A stretch of 64,000 bases of DNA, from NCBI RefSeq assembly GCF_014207535.1, contig NZ_JACHGK010000009.1, positions 1 to 64,000 of the forward strand, given 5' to 3'. This stretch comes from Bacillus benzoevorans (GTDB taxonomy: Bacteria; Bacillota; Bacilli; Bacillales; Cytobacillaceae). Within the stretch, counting starts at the first letter, position 1. Every line of letters starts with the position of its first letter. Under the pieces are notes generated by a model. It was not told the origin of the DNA. It saw nothing but the letters and a program-made list of their open reading frames with translations, and did not search any database. Of this stretch, positions 16,624 to 25,505 are shown one piece after another. The translations under genes were made by a program, and so were the position numbers.

Positions 16624-17307
16624 TTTTTCCTCCAATTTGATTCCATTTTCTTCTAGTATTCTACCATAAATTGTTTTTGGAGTCTGCTAATTTCCGAGAA
16701 AAATCATAGGCTTTGGGGTGCAAAAAAAAGGACTCTGCCAAAGATTATTGCCGGTAACACGGTCTCTGGTGCATACGGTCATGAAATCTTTTTACGACAA
16801 AATGACCGTATCCAAAAAAGACCTTATTCCTAGCAATATCAATGAACAGAGCCAAGGAATAAACCATGCTCCCCCAGGAAGGCCAATGCGGGTTAAAAAT
16901 TCGTCGAACATTGTGAGGTTGAAAATATATCAGGGGGAGTATCTTTTATCCTAATTGGAAGTATACTAGATTGGTGGAAATAAACTATAGTATTTTCTAT
17001 TTTTTACAATAATTTAACCTTATCTAAACATTGGATTTATAAAAAATTTCGTCCTAAAATCAACTCGACAAAAGTATACAAGTAAAAAATGGGAGAAAAG
17101 TGAACTAAGTCACTGCATGACACATTTATTCAGGGTATTATTAGAGACATGAAAACGTTGTTATAAAACAGATTTACATTTAATTAAACACAGTAAACAC
17201 TTTATTGCAATAACATCTAAATCAGTGAATATATACTAACTGGAGGTCAACCTCAAATGTAAAAAAGCCTAATTTAGTTTTATGTTATACTAGTAGTATA
17301 ATTTTTT
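16624..17307. other. Intergenic region with an inverted repeat, no gene recognised
   Basis: About 680 bp between the divergent SLH gene and the glycine-riboswitch promoter. It contains a perfect 9-bp inverted repeat, TACGGTCAT at 16774-16782 and ATGACCGTA at 16802-16810, without a T tract. A 78-codon plus-strand reading frame (16718-16954) has no ribosome site or recognisable domain. Confidence 0.5.
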
Positions 17308-17321
17308 TGAAAACGTTTTCT
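17308..17321. promoter_or_regulatory. cre-like CcpA box
   Basis: TGAAAACGTTTTCT matches the cre consensus TGWAANCGNTNWCA at 13 of 14 positions and is almost a perfect palindrome. Its centre is about 50 bp upstream of the expected transcription start, a position more typical of CcpA activation than of repression. Confidence 0.55.
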
Positions 17322-17329
17322 ATTTTTTG

Positions 17330-17358
17330 TTGACAGGATAAGACGTTAAGACTATCCT
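17330..17358 (+). promoter_or_regulatory. Promoter of the glycine riboswitch-MFS unit
   Basis: TTGACA, 17 bp, TATCCT. The promoter of the glyA riboswitch at 30557-30585 has the same -35, spacing and -10. Confidence 0.6.
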
Positions 17359-17400
17359 TATAGTATGAATCTTTAAAGCAAACTAATAGTGGATGAAGGT

Positions 17401-17580
17401 TGCAGGAGAGCGTTTATTTTATAAACCGCCGAAGGAGCAAACTCCAAAAAGACCCTTTGGAGTGAATCTCTCAGGTATAAGGACTGTAACTGGACACAAC
17501 TCTGGAGAGCGCGTATGAATGTGGTACGCCACCAACGGGGATGGGCTTCTATAGAGCTAAACTCTCAGGTAAACAGACAG
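17401..17580 (+). ncRNA. Tandem glycine riboswitch upstream of the MFS transporter
   Basis: Two consecutive aptamers carry the conserved glycine-riboswitch parts: GGAGAGCG ... CCGCCGAAGGAGCAAACTCC ... CTCTCAGGTATAAGGAC (17404-17483), then GGAGAGCGCG ... CCACCAACGGGG ... CTCTCAGGTAAACAGAC (17504-17578), joined by a short linker. The 3' end of aptamer 2 overlaps the first strand of an intrinsic terminator, so glycine binding should prevent termination and switch the transporter gene on. Confidence 0.9.
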
Positions 17581-17624
17581 GGATGGGGCAGGGAAATTCA
17601 TTTGTTCTTTCTCTGTCTTTTTTG
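17575..17624 (+). terminator. Expression-platform terminator of the glycine riboswitch
   Basis: AGACAG (17575-17580) pairs with CTGTCT (17613-17618), extended by further pairs, and is followed by six T. The upstream strand overlaps the end of aptamer 2. Confidence 0.75.
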
Positions 17625-17700
17625 TCGTGCCCACAATTCAGTCATCATTGCAGAGACGCAGTCAGTTCAATGGAAGTTAACCAAAACAGGGGGGTTTACC

Positions 17701-19125
17701 ATGGAAACGAGCTACAAGGGTAATAATAAGATGTTAACAGGAATTGTATTTGGGGTTCTTACGTATTGGCTTTTCTCACAGTCACTAATCAATGTCATTC
17801 CGGAAGTTCAGAAAGATATGGGTATTTCATTAGGGCTTCTGAACACAGCAATTAGTTTAACGGGTTTATTTTGCGGTATGTTTGTTGTAGCAGCAGGAGG
17901 ATTATCTGATCGAATTGGGCGAAAGAAAATTACGATGCTGGGCTTAGTATTAAATATAATCGGCTCACTTTGCCTCATCTTAGCCCACGGAACGATTCTC
18001 TTAATTATAGGCCGTATCATTCAAGGTTTCTCAGCAGCATGTATTATGCCTGCGACGCTTGCTTTAGTGAAAAGTTATTTTGATGGCGCTGACCGGCAAA
18101 GAGCCTTAAGTTACTGGTCTTTTGGTTCTTGGGGCGGCGGCGGTATTTGTTCCTTCGCCGGAGGATTCATTTCTACTTATTTAGGATGGCGTTATATCTT
18201 CGTTTTCTCAATCGTTATCACTTTGTTATCTATGTTATTGGTTAAAGAGGTTCCAGAAAGTAAGGCAAAACAAAACAATTCAGCAAAATTTGATTTTGTC
18301 GGCATGATTGTCTTTATCTTTGTCATGCTTGCTTTAGAACTTGGTATTACACGCGGCGAAGAATTTGGCTGGACAAGTCCTATTACATTAAGCTGTTTGG
18401 GTGTTGTTGTCATCGGCGGCGCGTTATTCTTAAAGATTGTATCAAGCAAAGCTAACGGCTTCATTGATATTTCAATATTCAAAAATAAATATTTTACCGG
18501 CGCAACAGTGTCAAACTTATTACTAAATGCTGTAGCCGGAGCTCTCATTGTTGCAAATACGTATGTCCAAGTTGCAAGAGGATACAGTTCTTTTCAATCC
18601 GGATTATTATCGCTTGGCTATTTAGTTTGCGTATTAGCGATGATTCGTGTCGGTGAAAAATTATTACAAAAACACGGCCCAAGAAAGCCGATGATCTTAT
18701 CTTGTATTTTAGTAGTAGCCGGAATTGCGCTAATGACATTTACATTCTTGCCAAATACAATGTATACCATTCTTGTCGTTATCGGTTTTACAATTTATGG
18801 AATTGGTCTTGGTCTTTATGCCACACCATCTACCGATACAGCCATTGACAATGTTCCTGCAGCGAAGGCCGGAGAGGCAGCAGGTATTTATAAAATGTCT
18901 AGTACAATAGGCGGTTCAATGGGATTAGCGATATCTATTGCAGTTTATAGTATTGTTGAAAAGGTTGGCGGAAATTTGGAAGTCGCTGCAAGTGCAGGTT
19001 TGATTACCAATATTCTTTTCACAGTACTAGCCTTTGTAGCTATAGTAAGTAATATTCCAAAAGGACATGTACTTAAAGCTGGACAAAACATTGTTACAGA
19101 ATTAAAAGAGAGAAAAGCTCAATAA
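17701..19125 (+). CDS. MFS transporter (DHA2-like) under glycine riboswitch control
   Basis: A 474-residue transporter with about 14 predicted helices, as in the DHA2 drug:H+ antiporter group. The MFS loop signature GGLSDRIGRKKITMLG lies near 63-78, and the helix-5 region reads GFSAACIMPATLALVKSYFDG. The ATG at 17701 follows GGGGGG 7 bp upstream; the frame is open back to 17515 but that stretch is riboswitch RNA. Being switched on by glycine, it should export or import glycine or a derivative; relief of excess glycine is my preferred inference. It is monocistronic and convergent with lpd of the glycine cleavage locus. Confidence 0.85.
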   Translation: METSYKGNNKMLTGIVFGVLTYWLFSQSLINVIPEVQKDMGISLGLLNTAISLTGLFCGMFVVAAGGLSDRIGRKKITMLGLVLNIIGSLCLILAHGTILLIIGRIIQGFSAACIMPATLALVKSYFDGADRQRALSYWSFGSWGGGGICSFAGGFISTYLGWRYIFVFSIVITLLSMLLVKEVPESKAKQNNSAKFDFVGMIVFIFVMLALELGITRGEEFGWTSPITLSCLGVVVIGGALFLKIVSSKANGFIDISIFKNKYFTGATVSNLLLNAVAGALIVANTYVQVARGYSSFQSGLLSLGYLVCVLAMIRVGEKLLQKHGPRKPMILSCILVVAGIALMTFTFLPNTMYTILVVIGFTIYGIGLGLYATPSTDTAIDNVPAAKAGEAAGIYKMSSTIGGSMGLAISIAVYSIVEKVGGNLEVAASAGLITNILFTVLAFVAIVSNIPKGHVLKAGQNIVTELKERKAQ

Positions 19126-19138
19126 TATAAAATGAACT

Positions 19139-19169
19139 GAAAATGTCCTTAACGGGGCATTTTCTTTTT
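19139..19169 (+). terminator. Terminator of the MFS gene
   Basis: GAAAATG and CATTTTC pair around an inner CC/GG, followed by a T-rich tract. Confidence 0.75.
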
Positions 19170-19710
19170 GTTGAAACTAGGAAGTTTATTTTATTAAACA
19201 TCTATCTATTTCCCTGATGCAATCACTGATACACATTCTAATGGGAAAAAAGAATATGAACATCAGCCGCTTTGGATGGTTTCAAAAGTATAAGTCCTAG
19301 ATGCCCAATTGGCTGCCGTATCTTTAGTGAGCAATATGGAGTCTTCCTCCAGTCTAAAAGTCAGTATAACCGCTTTCATCTTGGCGGGTACCCCTTTTTA
19401 ACACAGCCTTTACAACAGGAATGCTTTACACATAGAATCTTACCGTGCAAATGTTAGCCAGCAAGAATTCCAGTCACTATCTAGTTGCCATTATATATGG
19501 TAATTCTATTATAGTATAAATAACCCTTTTTTGGAAATATTTTCTTCAAAAAAAATACGTAAACCGACTTTAGCTCTATCTTATTGAAGGAAGAGTCTTT
19601 TGTCAAGAGTTGCTTATAGGAAAAGTTTAGTCTTGAAAATCAAAGGCTCTTCGGAGGCTCCAACCTTTTCATCCGGGTCCTGTGTCCTTACTGCTTAAGC
19701 TTATCTATAT
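19170..19710. other. Intergenic region, no recognisable gene
   Basis: About 540 bp between convergent genes. A 61-codon plus-strand frame (19272-19457) lacks a ribosome site and resembles no family I know. It may contain decayed coding sequence. Confidence 0.4.
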
Positions 19711-19765
19711 CCATTCAGCAGAAAATCCTCCACTTTTATAGAGGTGGAGGACTTTTGTTGAATGA
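19711..19765 (-). terminator. Long hairpin terminator behind lpd
   Basis: TCCTCCAC / GTGGAGGA is the core stem; the flanks CATTCAGCA and TTGAATG extend it to an imperfect 55-bp inverted repeat. T-rich on both strands. Confidence 0.7.
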
Positions 19766-19835
19766 AGTTAAAGTCAGTTATTAGTCATTATTGTTACATG
19801 GCAGATAATAGATACAATCGAACTTTAGTAAGGTT

Positions 19836-21236
19836 TTATTTTAATAATACGTGGATTGGACTTCCTAAGGCTACTTCAGCAGCTTCCATTGTCATTTCAC
19901 CAAGCGTTGGATGTGCATGAATCGTCGTAGCGATTTTTTCTGCGGTTAACCCCGCTTCGATAGCAAGTCCTATCTCAGAAATGATATCCGAAGCATTCGC
20001 ACCGGCAATTTGACCGCCAATTACAACCCCGTCTTCTTTACGGACAACTAATTTTACAAAACCATCTGCGCTGTCAAGCGATAACGCACGTCCATTTCCT
20101 GCATAGGAGAACTTGGCTGCAATGACATCAATTCCTGCTTCCTTCGCATCCTTTTCTAGGTAACCTACAGATGCAAGTTCCGGATCAGAGAATACAACCG
20201 CTGGCATTCCAACATAACTAATTTCAGATGGATGCCCGGCAATGGCTTCTGCGGCAACTTTTGCTTCATAAGATGCCTTATGAGCAAGCTGAGGTCCCGG
20301 TACAACATCACCAATCGCATAGATATTACTTACATTTGTACGGCATTGTTTATCAATTTCAATAATACCGCGTGCATTCGTCTCAACACCAGCTTGTTCA
20401 AGACCAAGTTCGTTCGTATTTGGCCGTCTGCCAACCATGACAAAAACGTAATCAGCTTCAACTTTCTTTTCTTCGCCCTTCACTTCAAATGTTACGACAA
20501 CACCTGTTTCTGTTTCTTCAACGCCTTTTGCCATTGCTTTTGTAAAAATTTCGGCGCCTTTTTTCTTCAAAGATCTTTTCACAAGTGCAGACATTTGCTT
20601 TTCAAAACCAACACTTAAAATATCATCTAATCCTTCTAGAATAGTCACCTGGGAACCAAAGTTTGCATATGCCCCGCCTAATTCAACCCCGATGACTCCG
20701 CCGCCAATAACGACAATCTTTTCTGGAACTTCTTCTAAGTTTAGTGCCCCGGTAGAATTTAAAACACGTTTAGAGAATTTAAAGGTTGGTAATTCAATCG
20801 GTCTAGAACCTGTAGCAATGATCGCATTTTTAAATTGAATCGTTTCTGATGATTCTTCAGACGTCACCTTCAATGAATGGCTATCAACAAATGCTGCTTC
20901 CCCGCGGATGATGTCTACTTTGTTTCCTTTTAATAATGCTTCTACACCGCTCGTTAACTTATTAACAACACTCGCTTTAAATTCTTGCACTTTGGAATAA
21001 TCTACTTTTACATTTTCAGCAGTAATCCCAAATTTATCCGAGTGTTTAGCTGTTTCATAACGATGCCCTGCTGCAATAAGCGCTTTTGAAGGGATACACC
21101 CTACATTTAAACAAACTCCGCCAACATATTCCTTTTCAACAACCGCTGTTTTTAAACCTAATTGAGCAGAGCGAATGGCAGCAACGTAACCCCCTGGTCC
21201 GGCACCAATAACAACAACATCATATTCTTTTGTCAT
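19836..21236 (-). CDS. lpd: Dihydrolipoyl dehydrogenase (glycine cleavage L protein)
   Basis: A 466-residue FAD enzyme of normal length. It has the N-terminal dinucleotide-binding GAGPGGYVAAIRSAQLG, the redox disulfide Cys42-Cys47 in GGVCLNVGCIPSK, the NAD-binding VVIGGGVIGVELGG near 175 and the C-terminal HAHPTLGE with the active-site His-Glu pair. It reoxidises the dihydrolipoyl group of GcvH. ATG 21236 has AAAGGAGAT upstream; an in-frame ATG six codons earlier lies before this site. It ends the lipoylation/GCS gene series, so it is likely the dedicated L protein rather than the pyruvate dehydrogenase E3. Confidence 0.92.
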   Translation of the reverse strand: MTKEYDVVVIGAGPGGYVAAIRSAQLGLKTAVVEKEYVGGVCLNVGCIPSKALIAAGHRYETAKHSDKFGITAENVKVDYSKVQEFKASVVNKLTSGVEALLKGNKVDIIRGEAAFVDSHSLKVTSEESSETIQFKNAIIATGSRPIELPTFKFSKRVLNSTGALNLEEVPEKIVVIGGGVIGVELGGAYANFGSQVTILEGLDDILSVGFEKQMSALVKRSLKKKGAEIFTKAMAKGVEETETGVVVTFEVKGEEKKVEADYVFVMVGRRPNTNELGLEQAGVETNARGIIEIDKQCRTNVSNIYAIGDVVPGPQLAHKASYEAKVAAEAIAGHPSEISYVGMPAVVFSDPELASVGYLEKDAKEAGIDVIAAKFSYAGNGRALSLDSADGFVKLVVRKEDGVVIGGQIAGANASDIISEIGLAIEAGLTAEKIATTIHAHPTLGEMTMEAAEVALGSPIHVLLK

Positions 21237-21351
21237 CTTTATATCTCCTTTCAATAACCAACAATTTATTTTAAAGAACTTGTATTAATTAAATGGAATA
21301 GTAATAAAGAGCGGGAAGGCTCTCTGCAGGTCTAAAAAATATAGGTTCCAA

Positions 21352-21657
21352 TTAATCTAATTCAATTGCACATGCACTAGAGGTAAAGCTGTCTCCGACT
21401 TCAAAACCATATTCATCGCTATAATCAATGATGGTTTCTTCATCTAAATAACGTTTTGTAAATTGATCCATCAAGATTTGTATCCCATCCATCTCAATCG
21501 ATATATCGTTTCGCCGCGGCTCACCAAATACGATGGAAAACTTCACGGACATCCCGCATCCTCCTGCTACGTCGGCATCAATCCGGGGAACTCCATTTTC
21601 ATTTACAGCCAATTCTTTGATTTTGTTTATTGCTGATTCTGTCATGATTAATTTCAT
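21352..21657 (-). CDS. HesB/IscA-like iron-sulfur carrier family protein
   Basis: A 101-residue protein with the HesB fold pattern: MTESAINKIKELA start, AGGCGMSVKFSIVF around 31-44 and a C-terminal SSACAIELD. Canonical A-type carriers have one central Cys and a C-terminal CGC; here Cys34 and a single Cys96 are seen, so the cluster-binding set is incomplete and the protein belongs to the divergent HesB-like group. Ribosome site AGGAGGAG. It sits between lipM and lpd, next to lipA, whose product consumes an auxiliary iron-sulfur cluster as sulfur donor. A role in maturing or recharging LipA is an inference from context. Confidence 0.7.
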   Translation of the reverse strand: MKLIMTESAINKIKELAVNENGVPRIDADVAGGCGMSVKFSIVFGEPRRNDISIEMDGIQILMDQFTKRYLDEETIIDYSDEYGFEVGDSFTSSACAIELD

Positions 21658-21791
21658 TGGATTTCACTCCTCCTAACGCCTATGCAAAATTTATCCTGTA
21701 GCCGGAAAGAAAAAATGTCTTTGTTTCATCAGAACATTGGACAGACTTGTTACGTATTACAAGCACAAATACATTGACAGTGGTATTCATC

Positions 21792-22622
21792 TCATCGGCT
21801 AAAATTCCATTCATCGGAGCAATATTTACTTTTCGCTAATTGCTGTACATACTGCTCTTCTTCACTTGTTAATACGTATGGTTCTAATTCAACGTTTAAA
21901 CCGCGCTCAAATCCATTCCGAAATGCCTTTTTAGCTTCCTCAAGTCCAACCGTACGACCTGCGATCGCATTAATAGCTGCCGCCTTTTTACTGAACGCTC
22001 GTTTTGCTCTCTCTTTTACCTTTTCGTTCGAGTAGTTGAATAGATTAAATAACTTGTCCTCATCTAAATCGAGCAAGATGGAGCCATGCTGCAGAATCAC
22101 ACCTTTTTGACGTGTCTGAGCGCTCCCGGCAATTTTACGTCCTTCTACAACAAGCTCATACCAGGATGGTGCATCAAAGCAAGCAGAAGAACGAGATTCA
22201 TTCGCATGGATCTCTTCGCCTGTTTTTGGAATGGCAAAATGAGCATCCAGACCCAGATGGATAAAACCTTCAAGCAATCCTTGGGAAATCACACGATATG
22301 CTTCTGTCACGGTTTTCGGCATATCAGGATACTCTTCCGATACAATAACACTGTATGTAAGCTCATTTTCATGGAGCACTGCACGACCGCCGGTCGGCCG
22401 TCTGACAAAACCAAGGTTATATCTTTTGAGCATCTCAAAATTAATTTCCTTGTGTGCTTTTTGAAAATAGCCTATTGTCAGTGTCGCAGGATTCCACCCG
22501 TAAAAACGAACCGTCGGCGGGATTTCCCCCAGGCTGTGCCAATTAAGCAGTGCCTCATCAAGTGCCATGTTATAAGAAGGATCACAATTTCCAGAATCAA
22601 TAAATCTCCACTTTTCTTTCAT
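21792..22622 (-). CDS. lipM: Octanoyl-[acyl carrier protein]:GcvH octanoyltransferase
   Basis: A 276-residue cofactor-transferase-fold enzyme very close to Bacillus subtilis LipM. It has RRPTGGRAVLHENELTYSV at 74-92, the catalytic Cys148 in SSACFDAPSW and Lys163 in GRKIAGSAQTRQKG. LipM moves octanoate from ACP to the lysine of GcvH, the first step of lipoate assembly. ATG 22622 is preferred: GGGA lies 9 bp upstream, whereas the in-frame ATG at 22631 touches it. Its place beside lipA and the GCS genes fits its known target. Confidence 0.93.
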   Translation of the reverse strand: MKEKWRFIDSGNCDPSYNMALDEALLNWHSLGEIPPTVRFYGWNPATLTIGYFQKAHKEINFEMLKRYNLGFVRRPTGGRAVLHENELTYSVIVSEEYPDMPKTVTEAYRVISQGLLEGFIHLGLDAHFAIPKTGEEIHANESRSSACFDAPSWYELVVEGRKIAGSAQTRQKGVILQHGSILLDLDEDKLFNLFNYSNEKVKERAKRAFSKKAAAINAIAGRTVGLEEAKKAFRNGFERGLNVELEPYVLTSEEEQYVQQLAKSKYCSDEWNFSR

Positions 22623-22945
22623 TAAGCTCATTCCCTATCCCTATTGTTATAGTTCTACGTGAAAACTATTCTTTTAGAGTGCTGCCCGCCGCCAAAATAG
22701 TTGTACTTTTAAGACCAGTGCCTGCTGCAGTTGGTCATTGCCGGATATCACAATACCAGAAACCAAAATCATTCTATTCTTACAACTTATGAAAAAGGAT
22801 TAATTAGATATAACAGATAGGAAAACTACGAAGTAAATACGGATATTCATAAATCGCTTTTAACTTGATAGCCATATGTACCACCCAACCACGGTCCGGC
22901 ATTCTTCGTGATTGGTCTAGATAAAATGTTACTATTCTTCATTCA
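22623..22945. other. Intergenic region between lipA and lipM
   Basis: About 320 bp without a supported gene, terminator or clear promoter. The gap suggests lipM may be transcribed separately from lipA. Confidence 0.4.
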
Positions 22946-23824
22946 TTATACATGCGCTTTTGCCGCTTCAACTTGCTCATCAGCATGATAGGACGAACGT
23001 ACAAGCGGTCCTGCTTCACAGTGGCTGAATCCTTTAGTCAGGGCAATTTCTTTTAATTCATTAAATTCCTCAGGGCTCCAATACTTTTGGACTTTTAAAT
23101 GAGTTTTTGAAGGCTGCAGATATTGTCCAATCGTTAATATGTCAACATGGTTAGCACGAAGATCATCCATCGCTTCCATGAGTTCTTCTTTCGTTTCCCC
23201 AAGTCCAACCATAATGCTTGATTTCGTTGGAATATTAGGATTCATTTCTTTTGCACGGCGTAAAAACTCAAGCGAACGCTCATAGGTGGCACGTGCCCGA
23301 ATAGATGGTGATAAACGTTTCACGGTTTCAATGTTGTGGTTTAAAATGTCAGGTTTTGCATCCATTAATGTTTTTAAATTGTCATATACCCCGCCCATAT
23401 CAGATGGAAGGACTTCAATGCCGCAAAACGGATTTCGTCTTCTCACGGCGCGAACCGTTTCCGCAAAAATGGCAGCTCCGCCATCTTTTAAATCATCACG
23501 GGCAACAGTCGTAATCACGACGTGCTTTAAGCCCATTTGTTCTACTGATTCTGCAATTCGTTCCGGCTCTTCCCAATCAAGCTCCGTTGGAAGACCTGTT
23601 TGAACCGCACAGAATCGGCAGGAGCGAGTGCATACACTTCCTAAAATCATAAAAGTTGCTGTTTTACGTTCAGCCCAGCATTCATGAATGTTGGGACATT
23701 GCGCTTCTTCACAGACTGAATGAAGGTTTTTACCACGCATCATTTTTTTTAAGCCTGTATAATCTTCATTGGTATTTAATTTAATTTTGAGCCACTCCGG
23801 TTTACGAACATATTCCGTTGTCAT
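22946..23824 (-). CDS. lipA: Lipoyl synthase, radical SAM
   Basis: A 292-residue radical SAM enzyme. Both cluster motifs are intact: the auxiliary cluster CEEAQCPNIHEC (Cys38, Cys43, Cys49) and the SAM cluster CTRSCRFC (Cys65, Cys69, Cys72), and the C-terminal RSSYHADEQ keeps the conserved serine. It inserts two sulfurs into octanoyl-GcvH. ATG 23824 is preceded by AGGAGTG; the frame is open 15 codons further upstream without support. The 190-bp gap to gcvPB contains no clear terminator. Confidence 0.95.
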   Translation of the reverse strand: MTTEYVRKPEWLKIKLNTNEDYTGLKKMMRGKNLHSVCEEAQCPNIHECWAERKTATFMILGSVCTRSCRFCAVQTGLPTELDWEEPERIAESVEQMGLKHVVITTVARDDLKDGGAAIFAETVRAVRRRNPFCGIEVLPSDMGGVYDNLKTLMDAKPDILNHNIETVKRLSPSIRARATYERSLEFLRRAKEMNPNIPTKSSIMVGLGETKEELMEAMDDLRANHVDILTIGQYLQPSKTHLKVQKYWSPEEFNELKEIALTKGFSHCEAGPLVRSSYHADEQVEAAKAHV

Positions 23825-24014
23825 ATCATTCACTCCTATTGCTGGACATAAAATAAAAATAAGCAACAATTTCTATAAGTATACTAAGAATTAAATTCAA
23901 AATAACTCGTTATAAGACTGCCAGGAATGAACGGGAGAGAAGATTTATTTTCTTTTCCTCTTTCCCTTCCATTCCCAGCATTGTTTTTTCATTTTGAAAC
24001 AAAATTCTCAATCA

Positions 24015-25505
24015 TTAAGCTTTAACAGTTTCTTTTTCCTGCACTGCTGTTTCTGCTTTTTTATAACGTAAGACTGGTTGTCTTGCTGCTTGAACTTCAT
24101 CCAAGCGGCCAATCACCGTTGTATGTGGTGCTTCTAAAACGATTTCTGGACTTTCTTCTACTTCCTTAGCAATTTGAATCATAACATCACAGAAAGCATC
24201 CATTGTTTCTTTGGATTCTGTTTCAGTCGGTTCAATCATTAAACATTCTTCAACGTTTAATGGGAAGTAGATTGTTGGTGGATGGTAGCCAAAATCTAAC
24301 AGACGTTTTGCCATATCCAATGTCCGCACACCAAGTTTTTTCTGTCTGGAACCGGATAATACAAATTCATGCTTACAAACTTGTGAAAATGGTGCTTCAA
24401 AATATGGCTCCAATTTTTTACGCATGTAGTTAGCATGAAGAACAGCGCCTTCAGAAACTTCACGTAATCCAACTGCTCCCATTGAACGAATATAAGCGTA
24501 AGCACGAACAATAATACCGAAGTTACCATAGAACGCTTTTACGCGGCCAATGGATAATGGGTAATTTGAATTTAAGACAAATGTGTCGCCGTCTTTTTCG
24601 ACGCGTGGTACAGGTAAAAATGGAAGAAGGAATTCCTTAACCCCAACAGGACCTGAACCAGGACCGCCGCCGCCGTGTGGGCCGGTAAATGTTTTGTGCA
24701 GATTTAAATGCACGATATCAAAGCCCATGAATCCTGGAGTTGTTTTTCCCATAATGGCATTTGTATTAGCACCATCATAGTAGAGTAATCCGCCTGCTTC
24801 ATGAACGACAGCAGCAATTTCCGCGATTTCTCTTTCAAACAAACCAAGTGTATTAGGGTTTGTTAACATTAATGCAGCAGTATCATTGCCTACATGTTTC
24901 TTTAATTCTTCTACGTCAACTAATCCATTTTCGTTTGATGGAATTGTGACAATGCTAAAGCCTGCAACGCTCGCACTAGCAGGGTTTGTACCATGCGCGG
25001 AGTCTGGAACAAGGACTTTTGTTCTCTTATCGCCATTATGCTCATGATAAGCTTTGACCATCATTAATCCAGTCCATTCACCTTGAGCACCTGCAGCAGG
25101 CTGTAATGTAATAGCATCCATTCCAGTAACGACAGCTAATTCTTCTTGTGTATTATATAAAAGTTCTAATGCACCCTGTACAGTTTCAGTTGGCTGGTAA
25201 GGGTGAATACTTGTGAAACCCGCTAGACGTGCCACAACTTCGTTAATTTTTGGATTATATTTCATCGTACAAGAGCCAAGTGGATAAAATCCATTATCGA
25301 CCCCATGGTTTTTATTTGAAAGGGCTGTATAGTGACGAACAAGATCCAACTCAGCCACTTCAGGAAGCTCTGCTGCTTCATCACGAATTAAATGTTTTGG
25401 AAATTTATCTTGTAAATTAACACTTTTAACGTCACTTTTCGGAAGGCTGTACCCTACACGACCGGAACGACTGATTTCAAAAATTAAATCATTATACTCA
25501 ACCAT
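24015..25505 (-). CDS. gcvPB: Glycine dehydrogenase (decarboxylating) subunit 2
   Basis: A 496-residue PLP enzyme subunit, the C-terminal half of P protein in split-type organisms. The PLP lysine is Lys271 in VHLNLHKTFTGPHGGGG. With GcvPA it decarboxylates glycine and passes aminomethyl to the lipoyl arm of GcvH. Its ATG overlaps the gcvPA stop by 8 bases, so the two subunits are translationally coupled, matching their 1:1 assembly. Confidence 0.96.
   Translation of the reverse strand: MVEYNDLIFEISRSGRVGYSLPKSDVKSVNLQDKFPKHLIRDEAAELPEVAELDLVRHYTALSNKNHGVDNGFYPLGSCTMKYNPKINEVVARLAGFTSIHPYQPTETVQGALELLYNTQEELAVVTGMDAITLQPAAGAQGEWTGLMMVKAYHEHNGDKRTKVLVPDSAHGTNPASASVAGFSIVTIPSNENGLVDVEELKKHVGNDTAALMLTNPNTLGLFEREIAEIAAVVHEAGGLLYYDGANTNAIMGKTTPGFMGFDIVHLNLHKTFTGPHGGGGPGSGPVGVKEFLLPFLPVPRVEKDGDTFVLNSNYPLSIGRVKAFYGNFGIIVRAYAYIRSMGAVGLREVSEGAVLHANYMRKKLEPYFEAPFSQVCKHEFVLSGSRQKKLGVRTLDMAKRLLDFGYHPPTIYFPLNVEECLMIEPTETESKETMDAFCDVMIQIAKEVEESPEIVLEAPHTTVIGRLDEVQAARQPVLRYKKAETAVQEKETVKA

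Noticed and set aside
17515..17700. N-terminal 62-codon extension of the MFS reading frame
   Set aside because: It is encoded by aptamer 2 and the terminator of the glycine riboswitch; the real start at 17701 has its own ribosome site and the family's normal N-terminus.
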